Under the pieces are notes generated by a model. It was not told the DNA's origin, made no database searches, and worked only from the letters and a program-made list of their open reading frames with translations. A stretch of DNA of 64,000 bases from an uncultured Anaerolineae bacterium (lineage in GTDB: Bacteria; Chloroflexota; Anaerolineae; Anaerolineales; Villigracilaceae): NCBI GenBank assembly GCA_903854805.1, contig CAINXK010000073.1:25517-89516 (forward strand), read 5' to 3'. Below, in pieces: positions 27,659-35,407 of this stretch. Each line of letters starts with the position of its first letter. The stretch's first letter is position 1. The position numbers and the translations under genes were made by a program.

Positions 27659-28353
27659 AAAGGCGAAAGCCTTTCCTCCCTCGCAATGGATACGTTTGAT
27701 CATCGTCTATCTCTTTATTCCAGCCGTTCTCATAATCTGCGCTTGGGATTTGGGTTGGTGGCAGGCCTGGGTTTTTGGCCTGTTGGTCTTTGTCGCTGGC
27801 ATCGGTGGGCGAGTCTGGTCAGAACAGCGGCATCCTGGCCTGATGGCGGAACGCGTCAGGTTTGAAAAAGCCCCCGGTGTAAAGAACCTGGGATAAAATC
27901 CTCGCCCCGCTGATGGCGCTGAGCGTCGGCTTCCATCTGGTCATGGTGGCCGGGTTCGATCACCGCTTGGGTTGGTCCCCCGTGTTCCCCCTCTGGCTCA
28001 ACCTCCTCGGCTTTATCTTGATCGCAACTGGATACTCACTGGCCGTGTGGGCTCTGGTCGGGAATCGCTTTTTCTATGGCGTAGTGCGAATCCAAGCCGA
28101 GCGCGGGCATGTGGTTTGTGAAAGCGGCCCCTACCGGTTTATCCGGCACCCCGGCTACGCTGGACATCTTCTGCCGCTTTTGGGCATTGTGCTGGCCTTA
28201 AGCTCCGTGTGGACACTGATTCCAGCGGTAGTGGCGCTGGTTATCGCCATCCTCAGAACCGCGCTGGAAGACCAAATCCTACAGGAAGAATTGCCTGGCT
28301 ATCGCGACTATGCACTGCGCGTGCGCTACCGGTTATTTTCGGGGATTTACTAA
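27648..28353 (+). pseudogene. isoprenylcysteine carboxyl methyltransferase-like membrane protein, interrupted by a +1 frameshift
   Basis: The first part (27648-27896) has two hydrophobic segments and the family motif RHPGLMAERV, then stops. The second (in frame from 27889) continues with WDKILAPL and ends with the SAM-binding ICMT signature GPYRFIRHPGYAGHL and ELPGYRDYALRVRYRL. One extra C at 27887-27888 (AAGAACCTGG) breaks an otherwise continuous ~234-residue protein. It overlaps the ATPase gene by 11 bases. Either a real pseudogene or a base-call error; no slippery run supports programmed shifting. Bacterial ICMT-like proteins methylate small molecules or phospholipids; the substrate is unknown. 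Confidence 0.8.
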
Positions 28354-28357
28354 ATAA

Positions 28358-28391
28358 AACAAACCCCGCTCATTTCTTTGAACGGGGTTTG
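28358..28391 (-). terminator. hairpin likely terminating tRNA-Glu
   Basis: CAAACCCCG and CGGGGTTTG pair. Read on the minus strand the stem is followed by TTTTATTT, so it fits a terminator for the minus-strand tRNA-Glu. A second small palindrome, GTATTTC-AAAA-GAAATAC, lies at 28402-28419. Confidence 0.6.
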
Positions 28392-28435
28392 CGGAAGACG
28401 GGTATTTCAAAAGAAATACTGTGTCTATAAATAGG

Positions 28436-28508
28436 TGCCCCCACAGGAATTCGAATCCTGGTCATAACCTTGAAAGGGTTGCGTCCTAGTCCACTAGACG
28501 ATGGGGGC
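28436..28508 (-). tRNA. tRNA-Glu (anticodon TTC)
   Basis: 73 bases on the minus strand. Acceptor arms GCCCCCA/TGGGGGC pair with discriminator A. The anticodon loop is CTTTCAA with anticodon TTC, and the T arm is CAGGA-TTCGAAT-TCCTG. The outermost anticodon-stem pair (27-43) reads C against A, a mismatch, while the four inner pairs are good. CCA is not encoded. Its 3' end is repeated at 23084. Confidence 0.93.
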
Positions 28509-28698
28509 AAAGTCCGCAATATTTGCGGGGCATTACTTGAGCGGGCAGGATTTTATCATCACCCTTCACTCTGGTCAAGCATTTTATGGGGTCAGTTTTA
28601 CCATTTTCCCAAAATTGCGGCCAAACAAACACCACGGTGCAAAGCTTACCAGATAAAAAAACCTATCCTGAAACATTTGAGGGATTGAATTGGTGAAA

Positions 28699-29241
28699 TT
28701 AATCTTCAATTTTCTGATTAGTCAACGCCAGTATATCCACCTGTCGTCGATTAAATAAAATTGCCGGGCTTTCAGCCTTTAGTGCTGGGATAAGGATTGC
28801 GCTGAGAGAGGCTGAGTAGACGGGTAGAAAATCACGACTGCCTTCCACCATGAAAGTCGAAAAATCTAGACGCCCAGCCCATTCCAAGATTCCATCTAAT
28901 TCATACACCGAAGATGTGATATTTACGGGATACTCAGTCAACCGTGCATAACCACCTCGCGCAATAGCCTGAGGCCCGAGATCCTCCCGCCGTGATAGCG
29001 CAACTGCAAATATCTGCGATTTAACCAGGCGGATAACTTCATAATGGCTCACCAACTTCGAAGGCATGTGCAAACGCGCCAGACGCGCATCCAGAATCTC
29101 CATGTAGGAATGGGTAGAATCGTTTAACAAGCCCACTATCCCAGAATTGGGAACCATGGCTTTGCCCACAATTCGATAACTCGATGTGTAAAAATCTGCA
29201 GAAAGTATCCTGTGCGTTACAGATGGGGCGTCGAGAGCCAT
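28699..29241 (-). CDS. protein of unknown function, last gene of the lepB-deoC operon
   Basis: A 180-residue soluble protein; no family recognised. It has no cysteine pairs and no transmembrane segments, and alternates strands and helices. A segment rich in small/hydrophobic residues (near 128-165: FSTFMVEGSRDFLPVYSASL) is distinctive. The start lies three bases past the stop of the YgiT-type zinc-finger gene, so it is clearly co-transcribed with it. The tight spacing suggests the two act together, but the role is unknown. Confidence 0.7.
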   Translation of the reverse strand: MALDAPSVTHRILSADFYTSSYRIVGKAMVPNSGIVGLLNDSTHSYMEILDARLARLHMPSKLVSHYEVIRLVKSQIFAVALSRREDLGPQAIARGGYARLTEYPVNITSSVYELDGILEWAGRLDFSTFMVEGSRDFLPVYSASLSAILIPALKAESPAILFNRRQVDILALTNQKIED

Positions 29242-29244
29242 GTT

Positions 29245-29538
29245 TTACTCCGTAGAGCTGGGACGATTTTGACCACGTTTTGCAAGTGGTAATCGCCGGC
29301 TTGGTCGGCTCGTAATGGTCGTCTGCCCGGCATTTGGGCTAAGAAGGGTTGTCAACCAGTTAACTGCACGTTCATCATATTCGCGTTTCCCGCAAACATC
29401 ACAAACCCAAGCCGGAAAATTTGGCACAGTCACCAGCTCTTCATCCAACCAGGTGAAGTATGTTATGAACCGCAGGCGCATCATGCCCGCCTGGCATTCA
29501 TTGCACGAAAATGTGGAAGAATCATGGGATTGGGTCAT
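29245..29538 (-). CDS. YgiT-type zinc-finger protein
   Basis: A 97-residue protein with two Cys pairs, CNEC near residue 12 and CDVC near residue 46, flanking a beta-rich segment. This is the arrangement of the YgiT/MqsA N-terminal zinc finger. The HTH of full MqsA is missing, and the C terminus is basic and probably disordered. The ATG overlaps the deoC stop (ATGA). YgiT-type fingers often accompany small partner proteins such as antitoxin pairs; the unknown downstream gene does not look like an MqsR toxin. Confidence 0.78.
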   Translation of the reverse strand: MTQSHDSSTFSCNECQAGMMRLRFITYFTWLDEELVTVPNFPAWVCDVCGKREYDERAVNWLTTLLSPNAGQTTITSRPSRRLPLAKRGQNRPSSTE

Positions 29539-30284
29539 ATCGCTCCGGTTTCCTTCAGAATCGAAATACCGGCACTGGCGCCCAGACGATTGGCACCAGC
29601 AGCAATCATCCGCAAAGCATCCTGCAACGTTCGAATACCACCAGCTGCTTTTACACCCATATCCGCACCCACCAGTCGCCTCATCAATTCAACATCATCC
29701 GCAGTGGCGCCACCAGATCCGAAACCAGTGGATGTCTTAACAAAATCTACCCCAGCTGCCTTACATAACAGGCAAGCGATAATTTTTTCTCGCAAATCGA
29801 GGTAACACATTTCCAAAATAACTTTTACATGCGCACTGCCCGCAGCAGCCTCAACCACACTCTGCACATCACTCAAAACCAGGGAATAATTCCCGCTTTT
29901 CATAGCACCGAGATTGATGACGGTATCAATCTCAATGGCACCCGCTGCGATCACTTGCCGGGTCTCAAGTGCCTTCACAGCGGGAAAGGTGGCACCCAAA
30001 GGAAAACCAACCACCGAACAGACAGCCACTCCAGATTCGCTCAATAATTCTGATGCTAAATGCACGAAGGCAGGATTAACACAGACAGTTGCAAAGCGAT
30101 ACTGCCGGGCTTCATCACAATGTTTTTTTACCTGGAGCTCGGTAGCATCAGGTTTCAAAATGGTGTGATCGATCCAGCTTGCCAGCTCAACGCCAATCGG
30201 AGCTCGGAAAGGTGGCAACGCGGGCGGCAATTCTTGAAGATACTCATCCGCCAGGGAAAGGATATTATCCAGATTTACGCTCAT
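29535..30284 (-). CDS. deoC: deoxyribose-phosphate aldolase
   Basis: A 249-residue class I aldolase that cleaves 2-deoxyribose-5-phosphate to glyceraldehyde-3-phosphate and acetaldehyde in deoxynucleoside catabolism. Schiff-base Lys 183 is in FVKTSTGFG, the second active-site Lys 212 in GVKAAGGIR, and Asp 120 in EIDTVIN. The N terminus has ~30 additional residues before the barrel. Its start overlaps the signal peptidase stop by four bases and its stop overlaps the zinc-finger start. No other deo genes are adjacent. Confidence 0.95.
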   Translation of the reverse strand: MSVNLDNILSLADEYLQELPPALPPFRAPIGVELASWIDHTILKPDATELQVKKHCDEARQYRFATVCVNPAFVHLASELLSESGVAVCSVVGFPLGATFPAVKALETRQVIAAGAIEIDTVINLGAMKSGNYSLVLSDVQSVVEAAAGSAHVKVILEMCYLDLREKIIACLLCKAAGVDFVKTSTGFGSGGATADDVELMRRLVGADMGVKAAGGIRTLQDALRMIAAGANRLGASAGISILKETGAI

Positions 30285-30895
30285 TGAACTACTTTCGCGA
30301 AATCATAATGATCAATTAGTTTCCACTCAGGAAATGGCCAATATATAAATATAGCCTTGCCCACAATTTCTTTTTCTGGCAACATACCCCAGGAGTGAGA
30401 ATCGGAAGAATCATTACGGTTATCGCCCAAAACAAATAAATCGCCATCCGGTACCACCCACTGACCAGAGTATAGGGGCGCCGCGGCGATATATGGCTCA
30501 GCCAACGGTTGGCCATTCACAGACACCACTCCCCTGGCTACAGTAATTTGGTCGCCAGAAAGACCAATTACTCGTTTGATCAAATCCTGGCTGGCAGGGT
30601 CAAGTGGAAAATGAAAGACTATGATATCTCCGCGTTGAGGGATGCCCAAGCGGTATGCCAGGCGATTAACCAACACAAATTCGCCATCCTGCAAGGTTGG
30701 ATTCATAGAGAAACCATCTACACGAACACGAGCCGAGAGGGCGTTGATCGCCAAAAACAAGACCGCAGATAGAAGCAGAGTCTCTAGCACATCTAAAAAG
30801 AAGCGCCCTAAACCCGGAGATGCCGTTTCAGTAGTTTCGGCGATATCTCCTGTTTCGGGTGCGCCAGTAGTATTTTCAAAAATAGGTTCTTCCAA
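30281..30895 (-). CDS. lepB: signal peptidase I
   Basis: A 204-residue membrane serine protease that removes signal peptides. An acidic N-terminal tail precedes one transmembrane helix (about 36-54). The catalytic Ser 63 is in GFSMNPT and the general-base Lys 107 in DLIKRVIG. The box LGDNRNDSSDSHSWG is intact. The start is TTG, supported by GGAGG four bases upstream. It overlaps deoC by four bases, and the methyltransferase gene lies 38 bases upstream on the same strand. Confidence 0.95.
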   Translation of the reverse strand: MEEPIFENTTGAPETGDIAETTETASPGLGRFFLDVLETLLLSAVLFLAINALSARVRVDGFSMNPTLQDGEFVLVNRLAYRLGIPQRGDIIVFHFPLDPASQDLIKRVIGLSGDQITVARGVVSVNGQPLAEPYIAAAPLYSGQWVVPDGDLFVLGDNRNDSSDSHSWGMLPEKEIVGKAIFIYWPFPEWKLIDHYDFAKVVQ

Positions 30896-30933
30896 AATGC
30901 CTCCAAATTATGATAATTATACCATTCGAACGA

Positions 30934-31665
30934 TTACACCACACCCCAAGCATAAAACGTTGGTATATATAACACACGTTCACCCCGTTCCCGGGCCAAC
31001 CTGTCCATGGCTTCCAAATTACGAATATCTTGCAATGGAACCCGGCCCGATAAATCATCAATCAGCACCTGCCATTCCATTTCGTGCCCCCCCAACAGAA
31101 TATCATTGCGCCATTCACCACCGATGATGCCGGTCTCCACCTGTTTCAGTCCAGCCTGATTGAAGGTGCCGGCCAGCTTGCGACCCATCACAGGATCAGC
31201 GCCCTGGTTTTGAAGAGATTCCCGCTGCCAACGCCCCAACTCCGCTAACTCCGCCGGATAATCAATCCGGCCACCGTAATCCGGCTCAGCCAAAGCCAAG
31301 ACAATGCCACCTTTACGTGTTACTCTGCTCATCTCCGCAACGACGCGTAAAGGGTCTTCAGTCCACAGAAGCACAAAGTGACAAAAAACAACATCAAATG
31401 CCGCTGCCACAAATGGCAAATCAGCGCCATCTCCGCATGTGAACTGAATATCCGGTGCATTCTGCGCGGCTTGTTTAAGGGCGAGTCGGTTAATATCCAG
31501 GCCATGAACACCGCTCTTCAAAGGAAAATTATTGAGAACAGCCCCGGTTCCACAACCAAGCTCCAGCACTTTTTTAGAAAATCCCAGCCCAATTTTATTA
31601 AATAGATACGCACGCAGTTGCGCCGTCCATTGAGCCTGTTCAAGGTATCGGGCATGCCAATCCAT
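30934..31665 (-). CDS. class I SAM-dependent methyltransferase
   Basis: A 243-residue methyltransferase. Motif I is VLELGCGTGAV near residue 34, the acidic end of strand 2 is HGLDINRLAL, and motif IV region is FDVVFCHFVLLW. The post-I layout matches UbiE/Methyltransf_11 proteins. The C-terminal ~80 residues probably form a substrate cap. The substrate is unknown. It is the first gene of the methyltransferase-lepB-deoC-zinc-finger run. Confidence 0.85.
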   Translation of the reverse strand: MDWHARYLEQAQWTAQLRAYLFNKIGLGFSKKVLELGCGTGAVLNNFPLKSGVHGLDINRLALKQAAQNAPDIQFTCGDGADLPFVAAAFDVVFCHFVLLWTEDPLRVVAEMSRVTRKGGIVLALAEPDYGGRIDYPAELAELGRWQRESLQNQGADPVMGRKLAGTFNQAGLKQVETGIIGGEWRNDILLGGHEMEWQVLIDDLSGRVPLQDIRNLEAMDRLARERGERVLYIPTFYAWGVV

Positions 31666-31863
31666 TACCTGATTATAAATCCTAACCAGGCGATGGAAGT
31701 TTGCAAATTATTATCATAAATCGAAAAATGACTGCGATCAGCCAGACCATTAATATCCAAGTCTACTGGCAGGCAACTTTCAATCTGGAATATAACTTGC
31801 TGTCAAAGTTTTTTATAAACCCCAAAACAGGTATATTCAAATATCAACAGCAAAGAATTGCCA

Positions 31864-32421
31864 TCAACTTTCGTCCCAGTTTAGTACAAACTCTTTCTGC
31901 ATAAAAGTCTCTGGGGAATCCGGATGGCGCACTGATTTCGGAACATTACGCCACCAACCGGCCAATTCAAGAAGCGCTAATTGCCCAGAATATCCATGGC
32001 GCACAAGAAAACAGCCCACCACCGTGCCCGTCCGCCCTATACCACCATAGCAATGCACATACACCTTGCGCCCACTGTCCAGCGCATGATCGATTTCATC
32101 AAGGATTTCCTTCATCAAACCAGGATCAGGCAGGCCGAAGTCACCGATAGGAAAATGCGGACATTCCACTTGCATTCCGTAAGAGCGGGCCTGTTCTTGC
32201 AAGAGAATTGCATAGTCAACTACTTCATTCTCTTGAGTTAGATTGATTATTGTTTCAAAACCAACCTCAAGAAATGCATTCAGACGTTGACGGGTAATCT
32301 CCGGCGCAAAAGCCGCGCAAGGATGCTCGCCTGCCAGTAAACGCCCGGGTACAACCCAATAGGATTCCGGAATTGGGCGTGTCAGAATCAGATTTTTCGT
32401 CTCTATTTTTTTGGTGGGCAC
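31864..32421 (-). CDS. dual-specificity/tyrosine phosphatase-like protein
   Basis: A 185-residue cysteine phosphatase. The P-loop HCYGGIGRTG gives catalytic Cys 124 and Arg 130. The general acid is probably Asp 94 in PIGDFGLP. N-terminal strands (YWVVPGRLLAGEHP) match the DSP-like fold. The start codon is GTG. It lies 10 bases downstream of the PilZ-domain gene, so the two are an operon, suggesting a signalling link (inference). Confidence 0.85.
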   Translation of the reverse strand: MPTKKIETKNLILTRPIPESYWVVPGRLLAGEHPCAAFAPEITRQRLNAFLEVGFETIINLTQENEVVDYAILLQEQARSYGMQVECPHFPIGDFGLPDPGLMKEILDEIDHALDSGRKVYVHCYGGIGRTGTVVGCFLVRHGYSGQLALLELAGWWRNVPKSVRHPDSPETFMQKEFVLNWDES

Positions 32422-32431
32422 GATTCAAACT

Positions 32432-32815
32432 TTATAAAGCTGACGGGGACGGCGGGTAACCCGGAAACTTTCTGGTAAATTCGTATGCTTCCATCATTTC
32501 TTCGATGATCCTGCCCTCCTGGGCGTTCACACTCAAAAACTCAAAACCGATATTATAAAAAACTGGATCGACATCTGGGCCACAATAGGCAACCCGTCCT
32601 TGCAGATCAAGATGGTCTGCGGAAAAAAGTGGTGGATCCGGTAAATCAAAACGCAAATTGAAAATTACATTCTCAGCCAACGGATCGTCGCTAATGATCA
32701 TAATCCCTTGCTGACTGAGATCAGCCAGGTACCCGAGCACACGTCCTGAACTACGGTCAAATACACGTGAATAGATTGCCAGATATTTTCGATCAATTCT
32801 CCTACGCTCCTGCAT
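32432..32815 (-). CDS. PilZ-domain protein (probable c-di-GMP effector)
   Basis: A 127-residue single-domain protein. RRRIDRKYL at the N terminus supplies the R-x3-R type c-di-GMP motif. The second motif is DLSQQGIMI (D-x-S-x2-G). The remaining beta strands (LRFDLPD, LQGRVAYCG, YNIGFEFL) fit the PilZ barrel. It is expected to bind c-di-GMP in the cytoplasm and modulate a partner, possibly the phosphatase encoded just downstream. Confidence 0.8.
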   Translation of the reverse strand: MQERRRIDRKYLAIYSRVFDRSSGRVLGYLADLSQQGIMIISDDPLAENVIFNLRFDLPDPPLFSADHLDLQGRVAYCGPDVDPVFYNIGFEFLSVNAQEGRIIEEMMEAYEFTRKFPGYPPSPSAL

Positions 32816-32970
32816 GACGGCCTCCTTGTTCCTTATAGTTTATCCACAAATGGTTCAAATTTCAACCTGATTTTATTTTTGGAATTTATTAAAACCCGCC
32901 AATAACCATGTTTGATGAATTTAGCCCCGGAACGGGTGATTGGTCGAAAAAAGTAGAATATTCCTGTGGA

Positions 32971-35142
32971 TCAACACAACGACAGCTGGGCGCTTACCGG
33001 TTCAAATACATCCAAAACCGTAGCGGCTGCCCGATCCAACAGCCTGCAATACCTGTACACATCAATCGTCCTCAGATCAATCGCCCCTGACCCATACGCC
33101 GAGACACCTGGCTTGCCACGCGTGTATACAAAACGGATGGTCTGCCCAGGAGCCAGAACTTGCCCTTGTTCCATCAACAACCTGGCAGCCCGTGCAGCCG
33201 GCGACGGGATTTTATAATCATCAACTGCACGGCTGAGTCTCTGTGTAACCAGCAAATCATCCACTTGCACACGCCCAGCCTTGATATCACATCTGGCTTG
33301 AGCAATGATCGCCTGGGCTTTTGGAACAAGCTCACGTGTCTGCTCAAGATTTTCCGCCTGGGATAGGCACTCCAACACAGTCAACTGAATCCGCGCCACC
33401 CAGGCCGGCGTATCGTGCCTGCGAATTTCAATACCCCGATATTTAATTTCGCCATCCTGAAAAACGCCAAAATAACGGTTGGGCACCGGGATACGTGCAT
33501 CGCCTTTTGACGGTAAGAAAGCCACCCAACGATAGACTCCATCCAGAGATATTGGAATACCCGTCTGCTCAGTAATAGCGGTCAGCAGCGGGGCAAAATC
33601 CAAAGTGGTTCTACAACCCGATTTCTGAACAAATAGGCAGTCAACATACATATGCAACACCACAAAACCCAGATCTTCGGCCGTTTCCTTGGCTTGCAGC
33701 AGCAGCTCTCGGCTAATGCTGGTGACTGCCTCGTGCGATTCGATCTTGCCAAAGCGCGCATTTTTATATCCCAGGTAACCAAAACAGACCACCAGCAGCC
33801 ATTTTAACGCGGCAGAACGCGCCTTGATGGCTTTTGCCCGGCAATCCCGCGGGTGCAGATCGGAAAGCATTCGTTTGAGCGCCAATCTTTTTTCTAGCAA
33901 CGGCCGCAAAGTTTGAGGGATCAGGCCGTCCGGAAACTCTTGGGACTGCTGCCCTGAGAATACATCGCTTCCGCAGTCTCGATCCTGAGCAAAATCACGC
34001 TCAGTAGAACGGGGTACTTCAGGCGAGATATTAAAATTCACCATAATTGAAGGGTACATTGATGCAAAGTCAATCTGGGCCACATCCGGATGCAGGCCAA
34101 CCAACGGCTGATAGATCATGCCCCCCTTGTCAGCACGAATTAGCTCATCCAGCGTTTTTGGAGCTTCTGCCTGCTGTTTTACGAACGGAACCAGTATGCC
34201 AGTGCGCAAAGCGGTCAACATCTGCATGGCGGTAATACCTGCCCCCGGCGACTTGCGGGCCATTTCCTGCACTCCCAACCCGGTTACACGAGCTTGCTCA
34301 AGCACACCGTCCAGCCCATACTCGTTGAAAAGCATGGCATTGCGCCGGTCGATATGCCAGCGTCCAAAAAGATGAGTTTGTGCTCCACGATACACCACCT
34401 GTCCATACGCAAAATAACTACCGGACTTACGAGTCAGCACTTCACGTGCCGGATCACGATTGGGGTTGAAGGTCAGCCTGGGGAACAACCAGGTATCGCC
34501 AAAATCCGTCAAAATCAAGTCAGGATCAACCTGGCGTACAAGCGCACCCAAGGCAATCTCAAAGGATCGCTGGGGCTCAAGATTGAGGCTGTAATTTACA
34601 CGCCCATGGCGTACCAAAAGTCGACACGGCGGGGAAAAAGCCGGATCCACATCCGGTCTGAGCTCAAGGATGCGCAGCGGAAGGGGCTCAGGCTCAAGCT
34701 CCCAGGGAGTATCCAGAGCAGTGAGCGCAGTGACACGGTTCCCAACACATTCCGCCCGGCATCGTCCCAGAAGACCAACACCCATTCTGGCAGCAAAACG
34801 CAATGACAGAGGAATATCAGCATCGTAAAAATCCAGATCAGGGAATTGGTTGGAAAATTCAGCAAAGATGGTGGGCAGTTCCACAGGGCGCAAGACCGTT
34901 ATAGCCAATAAATCACGCGGACCTGTAAAAAGATCGCGGCGAGTCTCGCGAGCCCGGCCGATTTGTTTCGCCTTAAGAAAAAGCCAGGCCTCACGCAATC
35001 GGTGCGCAAGACCATCTGCGTAAAACGTGACAGGGAAGCCCAAGCGAAGGGACAAACGCAAACCGTCATCGCACAACAACCAGAGCAAAACCCCAGTATC
35101 ATCCGGATAAAGATCAATTAACCAGCCAATATATTCATGCAT
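32971..35142 (-). CDS. family B DNA polymerase homologue with deviant motif C (PolB2/Dpo2-like)
   Basis: A 723-residue PolB-fold protein. Motif A is DFASMYPS with Asp 358. Motif B retains Lys 447 and GYLGY but has VVCF in place of the usual NSxYG. Motif C reads YVDCLF: Asp 501 is kept but the second Asp of DTD is missing. The thumb-side KYRGIEIRR near 567 is normal. Exonuclease motifs at about 150-225 look degenerate. ATG at 35142 has the family-like start, and the preceding frame has none. Archaeal PolB2/Dpo2 proteins show comparable active-site erosion. It is last in a three-gene cassette, overlapping the small helical gene by eight bases. Confidence 0.88.
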   Translation of the reverse strand: MHEYIGWLIDLYPDDTGVLLWLLCDDGLRLSLRLGFPVTFYADGLAHRLREAWLFLKAKQIGRARETRRDLFTGPRDLLAITVLRPVELPTIFAEFSNQFPDLDFYDADIPLSLRFAARMGVGLLGRCRAECVGNRVTALTALDTPWELEPEPLPLRILELRPDVDPAFSPPCRLLVRHGRVNYSLNLEPQRSFEIALGALVRQVDPDLILTDFGDTWLFPRLTFNPNRDPAREVLTRKSGSYFAYGQVVYRGAQTHLFGRWHIDRRNAMLFNEYGLDGVLEQARVTGLGVQEMARKSPGAGITAMQMLTALRTGILVPFVKQQAEAPKTLDELIRADKGGMIYQPLVGLHPDVAQIDFASMYPSIMVNFNISPEVPRSTERDFAQDRDCGSDVFSGQQSQEFPDGLIPQTLRPLLEKRLALKRMLSDLHPRDCRAKAIKARSAALKWLLVVCFGYLGYKNARFGKIESHEAVTSISRELLLQAKETAEDLGFVVLHMYVDCLFVQKSGCRTTLDFAPLLTAITEQTGIPISLDGVYRWVAFLPSKGDARIPVPNRYFGVFQDGEIKYRGIEIRRHDTPAWVARIQLTVLECLSQAENLEQTRELVPKAQAIIAQARCDIKAGRVQVDDLLVTQRLSRAVDDYKIPSPAARAARLLMEQGQVLAPGQTIRFVYTRGKPGVSAYGSGAIDLRTIDVYRYCRLLDRAAATVLDVFEPVSAQLSLC

Positions 35143-35404
35143 TCCTGACCTGACTTTTGAGCATATCCACTTCCTGGCGCAGGACGGCAATCTCTTTGGC
35201 CTGCTCCAGCAGAATAGCCAACAAGGCAGCCTCAAATGGCAAAAGCGCATCGGTCTGGCTAATGGCAGCGCTATGGCGACGTGCTGCGGCAAAAAGACCA
35301 TCCAGCAAATACTGGTCGCTTTTACGTAAAACCCTGCGGAAACGCGCCAAGGCAGATTCGGTATCGATAAGCTGCTGGGTAACGGTGGGGAGAGTACGGC
35401 CCAT
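35135..35404 (-). CDS. small helical protein between RecA-like and PolB2-like genes
   Basis: An 89-residue, almost entirely helical protein with heptad-like leucine spacing in the C-terminal half (about 55-85), suggesting a coiled coil. No known domain is recognised. It starts three bases after the RecA-like stop and overlaps the polymerase start by eight bases, so all three are translationally coupled. A bridging or adaptor subunit of the polymerase is a reasonable inference. Confidence 0.75.
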   Translation of the reverse strand: MGRTLPTVTQQLIDTESALARFRRVLRKSDQYLLDGLFAAARRHSAAISQTDALLPFEAALLAILLEQAKEIAVLRQEVDMLKSQVRNA

Positions 35405-35407
35405 GCG

